A DNA stretch of 10,352 nt from Baffinella frigidus (lineage: Eukaryota > Cryptophyceae > Cryptomonadales > Baffinellaceae). The notes under the pieces were generated by a model. That model saw only the letters and a list, made by a program, of their open reading frames with translations, made no database searches and had not been told where the DNA came from. The position numbers were made by a program, and so were the translations under genes. Location of the stretch: assembly GCA_026770585.1 (NCBI GenBank), contig MU646330.1, positions 151,414 through 161,765 on the forward strand. The letters run 5' to 3'. This document shows positions 9,999 through 10,352 of this stretch, in pieces (the stretch's first letter is position 1; each line of letters starts with the position of its first letter).

Positions 9999-10278
9999 CG
10001 ATAGAGCGAGTGAGAGAGAGAGCGTACGAGGTGAGACGCGAACTGGCTGCCGTCCTCCTCACAGAGAGAGAGCGAGAGAGAGAGAGCGAGAGAGAGAGAG
10101 ACAGACAGACACAGAGAGAGACAGGTAGAGAGACACAGAGCGAGAGAGCGTACGGAAGTGCGATGCGAACTGGCTCCCATCCTCCTCGCCCCCATCCGCC
10201 TCAGAAACCCGGATGAACTTTGTTAAGTTGACGACGAGCGAGAGGTTCTCGACGGCAGACTCGCTGATGCTCCCGACA
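766..10278 (-). CDS. Guanylate-binding protein (GBP)-like large GTPase, partial, 11 exons
   Basis: Spliced minus-strand gene. Exons: 10278-10154, 9221-9148, 8005-7958, 7522-7475, 6458-6405 (or a tandem copy), 4307-4188, 3762-3706, 2799-2743, 1838-1783, 1426-1387, 826-766. All introns are GT-AG, and exon phases join without a stop over about 246 codons, including two split codons (C|CC after exon 1, GA|G after exon 9). Landmarks in order: VVRDFSLLL (RD motif of the GBP G domain), EYLDTAL, DRDCFPLVRPV, LRPEF, GPMLFSLAESYVGAVNDG, VPSIKDAWSSVCETECRK, FPMDGAALAEW. In the family these mark the end of the GTPase domain and the start of the helical GBP_C region. GBPs hydrolyse GTP and self-assemble, in animals at membranes in defence; the role here is unknown. 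P-loop, switch regions, start codon and C-terminal end lie outside the window. Intact phases argue against a pseudogene. Atlastin is less likely because of the GPML and ETECRK segments. Confidence 0.9.
877..984 (+). repeat. Five-unit tandem repeat, period 23-24 bp
   Basis: AAGATCTGCTCATCG starts at 877, 900, 924, 947 and 970 (the last with AAAATC), separated by A-rich linkers. It lies in intron 10. Five units, almost no unique spacer and a mixed 23/24 period: a minisatellite, not a CRISPR array. Confidence 0.93.
985..1200. other. Intron 10 unique sequence with hairpin
   Basis: Non-repetitive intron. CCGGTTCAGT (1159-1168) and ACTGAACCGG (1181-1190) form a perfect 10-bp stem with a 12-nt loop. 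The stretch CTGCGAACAAGC at 1117-1128 repeats the intron end just before exon 11 (828-838), with CAGTCAA following in both, so it is an acceptor-side duplicate. Confidence 0.7.
1387..1426 (-). CDS. GBP-like gene, exon 10: F-P-M-D-x-x-x-L
   Basis: 40 nt: one base completing the split Glu and 13 codons, acceptor AAACAG|GTT and donor CAG|GTGACG. It encodes FPMDGAALAEWQQ, in the position of the GBP L-P-x-x-x-x-x-L-x-x-x-H segment. It is one of the smallest exons here. An acceptor-side copy lies 90 bp upstream at 1501-1516. Confidence 0.8.
1501..1516 (-). pseudogene. Acceptor-side fragment of exon 10
   Basis: CACACAG|GTTTCCCATGGACGGC repeats the acceptor and first 16 nt of exon 10 (F-P-M-D-G), 90 bp upstream, then turns into telomere-type repeat. 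Confidence 0.82.
1783..1838 (-). CDS. GBP-like gene, exon 9: charged helix
   Basis: 56 nt: 18 codons plus GA, acceptor ACGCAG|GTG and donor AGA|GTACTC. It encodes VEARVKAFRAAADLLFET, then a split Glu codon shared with exon 10. The peptide is weakly conserved, but its place between ECRKQ and FPMD corresponds to the Y-x-x-x-M helix of GBPs. The unusual phase (2) is matched exactly by exon 10, which supports both. Confidence 0.78.
2244..2625 (-). pseudogene. Three donor-side copies of exon 8
   Basis: Ends at 2560 (CAG|GTCGCC, with an internal repeat of W-S-S-V-C-E-T), about 2399 (donor degraded, CGCAAG|GTCC) and 2244 (ETECRTQ, donor GTGTGT). A shorter remnant (CGAGACTGAGTGTC) is near 2325-2340. 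The units carry the intron flank GGTTCGTAGGGGCATAGGGG as well, with a repeat length near 185 bp between 2448 and 2810. Confidence 0.85.
2743..2799 (-). CDS. GBP-like gene, exon 8: A-W-S-S-V-C-E-T-E-C-R-K
   Basis: 57 nt, phase 0, acceptor GGTAG|GTG and donor CAG|GTGTCT. It encodes VPSIKDAWSSVCETECRKQ, one of the clearest GBP signatures in the window (compare A-W-x-S-V-x-x-A-E-C-x-R). Three donor-side copies lie downstream (2560, 2399, 2244) and one acceptor-side copy upstream (3004-3022). Confidence 0.93.
3004..3022 (-). pseudogene. Acceptor-side fragment of exon 8
   Basis: GTAGCAG|GTGCCCTCGATCAAGGAC repeats the acceptor and the first six codons of exon 8 (V-P-S-I-K-D), 223 bp upstream of the real exon, then breaks. 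Confidence 0.87.
3613..3629 (-). pseudogene. Donor-side fragment of exon 7
   Basis: CGGTCAACGACGGACAG followed by GTGTTT repeats the last 17 nt of exon 7 (V-N-D-G-Q) and a donor, about 90 bp downstream of the real one. Confidence 0.8.
3706..3762 (-). CDS. GBP-like gene, exon 7: G-P-M-L, start of helical domain
   Basis: 57 nt, phase 0, acceptor AAACAG|GGC and donor CAG|GTGCCG. It encodes GPMLFSLAESYVGAVNDGQ, matching G-P-M-L-x-x-L-x-x-x-Y-V-x-A-I-N-x-G at the start of the GBP C-terminal helical domain. With exon 8 it reads N-D-G-Q-V-P-S-I, the counterpart of N-x-G-A-V-P-T-I. A donor-side fragment recurs at 3613-3629. Confidence 0.92.
3768..3962 (+). repeat. Telomere-type repeat, intron 6, with pure variant runs
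   Basis: Starts as TTTAGGG, then a block of TCTAGGG, then six or seven TGTAGGG (3855-3900), then TCTAGGG again (3917-3962). Each variant is locally uniform, the mark of recent slippage or unequal exchange. Confidence 0.95.
4026..4078 (-). pseudogene. Truncated donor-side copy of exon 6
   Basis: It reads RVFSSANPKLIHGAQLS and the TCG|GTAAGC donor, almost identical to exon 6, and is cut just upstream of RVF. A further remnant of the donor (CTCTCGGTAAA) is near 3978-3988. Confidence 0.88.
4188..4307 (-). CDS. GBP-like gene, exon 6: L-R-P-E-F segment
   Basis: 120 nt, 40 codons, phase 0, acceptor CGCCAG|GAC and donor TCG|GTAAGC. The peptide starts DLCNQGEEVLRPEFAVQMKA, continues through RVFSSANPKLIHG and ends AQLS. 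It follows LLQ of exon 5 as the family's L-x-x-L-x-x-x-x-L-R-P-E-F does and leads into GPML of exon 7. It is the only one of eight related copies that continues past QMKA to the donor. The junction between the two halves (GCGCGCGCGTG) is a short GC repeat. Confidence 0.9.
4351..5294 (-). pseudogene. Array of seven truncated acceptor-side copies of exon 6
   Basis: Exon starts at 4410, 4535, 4679, 4874, 5020, 5172 and 5294. Each reads about 60 nt (DLCNQGEEVLRPEFAVQMKA or a variant) and stops at about the same point, followed by telomere-type repeat. Those at 4410, 4679 (NLCNQGEQ) and 4874 (FRHEFAI) are still open. The copy at 4535 has a 4-nt insertion, that at 5020 a 19-nt insertion, and that at 5172 one extra base. 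The 5294 copy is the most diverged (HLCNQGKEVPRLEF). Flanks repeat too: GAATCAATCAGAGGGTTGGT recurs at about 4554 and 5040. Confidence 0.9.
5315..5740. repeat. Repeat field with orientation flip before exon 5 copies
   Basis: G-rich TTTAGGG/TTTGGGG-like sequence to about 5455, then a unique piece with GGTCCTAGG repeats and the CCCTACGGTAGGG palindrome, then from 5600 C-rich repeat on the plus strand (CCTGAAG x3, CCTACAG x4, CCCTATACC, CCCTACATC). The flip coincides with the broken exon 5 copy. Confidence 0.8.
5560..5604 (-). pseudogene. Broken fourth copy of exon 5
   Basis: 45 nt. Relative to copies a to c it lacks 9 nt, which removes three residues of the V-R-P-V part, and its last codon has become TAG just before GTACCC. 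The base before GAC is G, with no AG acceptor. It shares its upstream intron flank with copy c (the CATCACACCCCGGTGCGTCC stretch recurs near 5720 and 5980), so it is a duplicate that has decayed. Confidence 0.85.
5792..5880 (+). repeat. Diverged AT-rich segment
   Basis: It resembles the right half of the AT-rich element (AATTAAATTTACTATGCCCTAACTA) in its first 45 bases, then goes its own way (CATTTTCTTTCAAATTAAAC). It lies between the broken exon 5 copy and copy c. Homology is plausible but weak. Confidence 0.4.
5903..5956 (-). CDS. GBP-like gene, exon 5 copy c
   Basis: 54 nt, in frame, with acceptor GTTAG|GAC and donor CAG|GTGCCG. It encodes DRECF followed by PLVRPVEDESLLQ; D-to-E at the third position is a variant I recall as common in plant GBP-like proteins. 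The acceptor is preceded by C/T/A sequence of the CCCTAA type. It is the copy nearest to exon 6 that still has both splice sites. Confidence 0.75.
5995..6169. other. Intron between exon 5 copies b and c
   Basis: GGTGCGTCCAGCG, then GGGCC and CTCCAGACGC, occur here (5996-6036) and at 5731-5767, showing that the exon 5 unit was duplicated with its flank. GCCCCCCCCAAAAGAC occurs twice (6080-6112). No coding function is seen; a frame reading RLEEEA on the minus strand in the shared piece is too short to assign. Confidence 0.6.
6170..6223 (-). CDS. GBP-like gene, exon 5 copy b
   Basis: 54 nt, in the same frame and with the same length as copy a. The acceptor is GCCAG|GGC and the donor CAG|GTGCCC. 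The only visible protein change is the first residue: GRDCF in place of DRDCF. It lies 181 bp downstream of copy a. It could be an alternative exon, or be included together with copy a as an in-frame 18-residue repeat. Splice usage cannot be told from DNA. Confidence 0.75.
6310..6985 (+). repeat. Telomere-type repeat fields, introns 4-5
   Basis: TTTAGGG/TGTAGGG at 6345-6398. After exon 5 copy a comes a TTCGGGTT/GCGTTCGCG-rich stretch (6460-6620), then TTTGGGG-dominated repeat to 6980 (6775-6905 nearly pure). Confidence 0.93.
6405..6458 (-). CDS. GBP-like gene, exon 5 copy a (C-F-P-L-V-R-P motif)
   Basis: 54 nt, phase 0, acceptor CGCAG|GAC and donor CAG|GTACCC. It encodes DRDCFPLVRPVEDESLLQ, a close match to the D-R-D/E-C-F-x-L-V-R-P segment at the end of the GBP G domain. 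It is the first of four tandem copies in transcript order. It fits exactly between exons 4 and 6, so any one of copies a, b or c would complete the protein. Confidence 0.9.
6987..7030 (-). pseudogene. Truncated copy of exon 4, donor side
   Basis: It reads KDRIRSMIRVFFQ and a CAG|GTGCCT donor. The 5' end diverges (GTGTGACAAAG) and has no AG at the right place. A 15-nt piece of the same region (GGTGTGGCAAGAACC) recurs at 7164-7178 next to the same flank, a secondary duplication. Confidence 0.82.
7060..7162. repeat. Hairpin of two inverted AT-rich element arms
   Basis: About 38 nt at 7060-7097 pairs imperfectly with 7125-7162 (shared core TTCCCTAATTAGCGTTTT), with a 27-nt loop. The left arm is the 5' part of the AT-rich element also found at 648-759 and 7195-7304. 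Confidence 0.82.
7195..7304 (+). mobile_element. AT-rich interspersed element, copy 2 (intron 4)
   Basis: Closely matches 648-759 over about 110 bp (TTCATCTCGAAAGATAA, CCCTAATTAGCGTTTTCATT, AATTAAATTTACTATGCC, CTCCTATTCAAC). It is an AT-rich island in GC-rich surroundings and non-coding. The two copies lie over 6 kb apart in different introns, so they look like dispersed copies of a small non-autonomous or introner-like element. Confidence 0.65.
7475..7522 (-). CDS. GBP-like gene, exon 4: K-N-x-I-R helix
   Basis: 48 nt, phase 0, acceptor AAACAG|GTG and donor CAG|GTACGA. It encodes VVGKNRIRSMIRAFFQ, matching the family's A-K-N-E-I-R-x-S-I-R-A-L-F helix just before DRDCF. A diverged 3' copy (ending RIRSMIRVFFQ with donor GTGCCT) lies at 6987-7030 and lacks an acceptor AG at its 5' edge, so this copy is taken as the real exon. 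Confidence 0.88.
7525..7950 (+). repeat. Telomere-type repeat filling intron 3
   Basis: Intron 3 (435 bp) is almost wholly TTTAGGG, TTGAGGG and TGTAGGG variants, apart from the exon 3 fragment at 7809. The intron therefore consists of repeat from the acceptor of exon 4 nearly to the donor of exon 3. Confidence 0.95.
7809..7819 (-). pseudogene. Tiny donor-side fragment of exon 3
   Basis: TCCGACGAG|GTCATCC repeats the last residues of exon 3 (S-D-K, here S-D-E) and its donor inside TTTAGGG repeat, downstream of exon 3. It is short, but the match runs on into the intron. Confidence 0.6.
7958..8005 (-). CDS. GBP-like gene, exon 3: E-Y-L helix
   Basis: 48 nt, phase 0 on both sides, acceptor CACACAG|GAG and donor AAG|GTCATC. 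It encodes EYLDTALREIKGFSDK, equivalent to the D-Y-L-E-x-A-L-R segment of GBPs. Ending at the AAG|GT and joining exon 4 gives a 34-residue distance from EYL to DRDCF, equal to that in the plant GBP-like proteins I recall, which supports this donor over reading on into VIS. A tiny 3' fragment (SDE plus donor) recurs at 7809-7819. Confidence 0.87.
8010..8500. repeat. Intron 2, left part: telomere-type repeat and unique sequence
   Basis: TTTAGGG/TTCAGGG repeats at 8012-8236, unique sequence 8237-8420 without coding evidence, then a short C-rich flip (AACCCTAACCTCCGAAACCC) at 8438-8490. Confidence 0.85.
8504..8643. mobile_element. MITE-like element with 21-bp inverted ends
   Basis: Arms at 8504-8524 and 8623-8643 pair at 19 of 21 positions (core AGGGGGCAAA). 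The centre holds a second, nearly symmetrical palindrome around GCCCATATGGGC (8537-8567). There is no coding capacity and no other copy in the window. No clear target-site duplication was found, so a simple inverted repeat remains possible. Confidence 0.45.
8703..8765 (+). repeat. CCTACGG palindromic repeat, copy
   Basis: Same family as 85-146 and 469-532: CCCTATGTCCCTACGGG, then CTACC, GTAGG/GAAGG, then TAGGTCTTGTCGCTTAGGG. Here the palindrome is weakened (CCGAAGGG). It lies just inside the intron next to the donor of the truncated exon 2 copy. Confidence 0.8.
8782..8846 (-). pseudogene. Truncated copy of exon 2, donor side
   Basis: It reads LWVVRDFLLLL then VDEKGRDISSK and the same AAG|GTGAAAG donor, in frame, but its 5' edge runs into CCCTAAC-type repeat with no acceptor. 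One Ser-to-Leu change (DFS to DFL) distinguishes it from exon 2. Confidence 0.88.
8868..8985 (+). repeat. Inverted copy of the acceptor-side exon 2 array
   Basis: On the plus strand, two copies of the CAG acceptor plus the first 20 or so bases of exon 2 (at 8870-8892 and 8956-8982) with the same intervening sequence (GCCCTGATCCTGCAACCC) as found on the minus strand between 9303 and 9418. The two segments form a long inverted repeat around the intact exon 2. Confidence 0.85.
9043..9067. repeat. Perfect 12-bp palindrome at an orientation switch
   Basis: AACCTCTGAACC, a single central G at 9055, then its exact complement. To the left the telomere-type repeat runs C-rich on the plus strand; to the right G-rich sequence resumes, so this is the probable breakpoint of the local inversion. 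Confidence 0.85.
9068..9152 (-). promoter_or_regulatory. Inverted repeat masking the donor of exon 2
   Basis: CCAAGGTGAAAGCTTC (9068-9083) and its exact complement (9137-9152), extended by one more pair (9067 with 9153), separated by 53 nt. The right arm covers the exon 2 donor AAG|GTGAAAG. In the pre-mRNA the donor would lie within a 17-bp stem. A regulatory effect is inference. Confidence 0.6.
9148..9221 (-). CDS. GBP-like gene, exon 2: RD (G4) motif
   Basis: 74 nt, with acceptor GAACAG|CC and donor AAG|GTGAAAG. After the split Pro codon it encodes KFLWVVRDFSLLL followed by VDEKGRDISSK. The W-V-V-R-D-F core corresponds to the T/V-R-D motif that GBPs use for guanine recognition in place of NKxD. 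The tail matches the loop leading to the family's D-E-Y-L helix. This is the only copy with both splice sites. A 3' copy lies at 8782-8846, 5' copies lie at 9305-9616, and inverted copies lie at 8868-8985. A 17-bp inverted repeat covers its donor site. Confidence 0.93.
9230..9690 (+). repeat. Telomere-type repeat, intron 1, right of exon 2
   Basis: TTCAGGG, TTTAGGG and TTCAGAG variants carrying the acceptor-side exon 2 fragments. 9468-9520 is nearly perfect TTTAGGG (about eight units), followed by TGTGGGG x5 (9518-9550). Confidence 0.94.
9305..9616 (-). pseudogene. Three truncated copies of exon 2, acceptor side
   Basis: Exon starts at 9616, 9413 and 9327, each preceded by the CAG acceptor or a close relative and reading about 20 to 23 nt (KFLWVV region) before breaking into telomere-type repeat. 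All lie upstream of exon 2 in the transcript. A further short internal piece (D-F-S-L-L-L codons) is at 9704-9721. Confidence 0.87.
9879..9914 (-). pseudogene. Second truncated copy of exon 1, donor side
   Basis: It reads EEDGSQFASHF and the GTACGC donor, as in exon 1. The 5' end is cut at the same place as the copy at 10028-10062, so the two probably come from one repeated duplication unit of about 150 bp. Confidence 0.88.
10028..10062 (-). pseudogene. Truncated copy of exon 1, donor side
   Basis: It reads EEDGSQFASH, then the GTACGC donor, with one base fewer than exon 1 before the donor. It lacks all sequence upstream of the EEDG loop and is abutted by GA repeat. In the transcript it lies downstream of exon 1. 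Confidence 0.88.
10154..10278 (-). CDS. GBP-like gene, exon 1 of window: G domain before the RD motif
   Basis: 125 nt: one leading base, 41 codons and one trailing base. The acceptor is strong (CCCTCTGCAG) and the donor is C|GTACGC. The peptide starts VGSISESAVENLSLVVNL and continues TKFIRV, then an acidic Gly-rich loop (EADGGEEDGSQ) and ends ASHF. In GBPs this is the G3-to-G4 stretch: the usual GGIDE-A-L-x-L-V-T-x-L-T-x-x-I-R helix, then a variable loop leading to FPxFxWxxRD. The trailing C joins CC of exon 2 to give Pro, restoring F-P-K-F-L-W. The upstream exons with P-loop and switch motifs are beyond the right edge. Confidence 0.88.
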
Positions 10279-10352
10279 CTGCAGAGGGAAAAACACAAAA
10301 AGTTGGTTAAGGATGTGTAGGTATTAATGCGGTTTAGAGCGCTGTGCAGAGA

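Larger units (their letters stand above)
9730..10145 (+). repeat. GA-rich microsatellite with GATA tract, in intron 1
   Basis: Near-continuous (AG)n on the plus strand with scattered GAGG and GACA variants and five GATA units near 9914-9934. It is broken by two exon 1 fragments. The transcript would carry a CU-rich tract of several hundred bases starting a few bases inside the donor of exon 1. Long Ser-Leu or Arg-Glu reading frames here are by-products of the repeat. Confidence 0.93.

Noticed and set aside
9649-10195. Ser/Leu-rich frames on the minus strand, and the Arg/Glu-rich frame on the plus strand
   Set aside because: These are translations of the GA/CT microsatellite. Only the short EEDGSQFASH pieces are exon-derived.
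766-10278. Pseudogene reading of the whole locus
   Set aside because: All eleven chosen exons keep GT-AG sites, matching phases and open codons, while their duplicates carry the frameshifts and stops.

Overview
The window reads as eukaryotic nuclear DNA. It holds the middle of one multi-exon gene on the minus strand. Eleven short coding exons (40 to 125 nt, about 740 nt in total) run from 10278 down to 766. Both ends of the gene lie outside the window. Translated with phase-consistent splicing they give about 246 open codons that follow, in order and almost without gaps, the guanylate-binding protein (GBP) family of dynamin-superfamily large GTPases: the end of the G domain with the RD nucleotide-recognition motif, the segment that carries the C-F-x-L-x-R-P motif, the GPML start of the helical domain, the W-S-S-V-C-E-T-E-C-R-K helix, and the first part of the C-terminal helical region. 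The family call comes from recalled family features; no search was run.

The rest, more than 90 percent, is intron. Most of it is degenerate telomere-type repeat (TTTAGGG and variants TTTGGGG, TGTAGGG, TCTAGGG, TTCAGGG, TTGAGGG), mostly G-rich on the plus strand, so the pre-mRNA carries CCCTAAA-like sequence. These tracts lie between exons and are not a chromosome end. TTTAGGG repeats, GC-rich exons and many small exons suggest an alga or another photosynthetic protist; a prasinophyte-like green alga is one possibility, with low confidence.

Layout, right to left in transcript order: exon 1 (10154-10278); GA-rich microsatellite containing two truncated copies of exon 1 (9730-10145); exon 2 (9148-9221), flanked by truncated and inverted copies; a 140-bp inverted-repeat element (8504-8643); exon 3 (7958-8005); exon 4 (7475-7522); an AT-rich repeat element with a hairpin (7046-7304); a tandem array of exon 5 copies (three intact, one broken, 5560-6458); a cluster of seven truncated copies upstream of exon 6, then exon 6 itself (4188-4307); exon 7 (3706-3762); exon 8 (2743-2799); exon 9 (1783-1838); exon 10 (1387-1426); exon 11 (766-826) and four truncated copies of it at the left end.

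The striking pattern is the debris around each intact exon. Copies lying upstream in the transcript keep the acceptor and the 5' part of the exon. Copies lying downstream keep the 3' part and usually the donor. That is what repeated tandem duplication across single splice sites would leave, and it offers a mechanism for how these introns grew. Exon 5 is the exception: whole copies with good splice sites, in frame, which could be alternative or additive cassettes.
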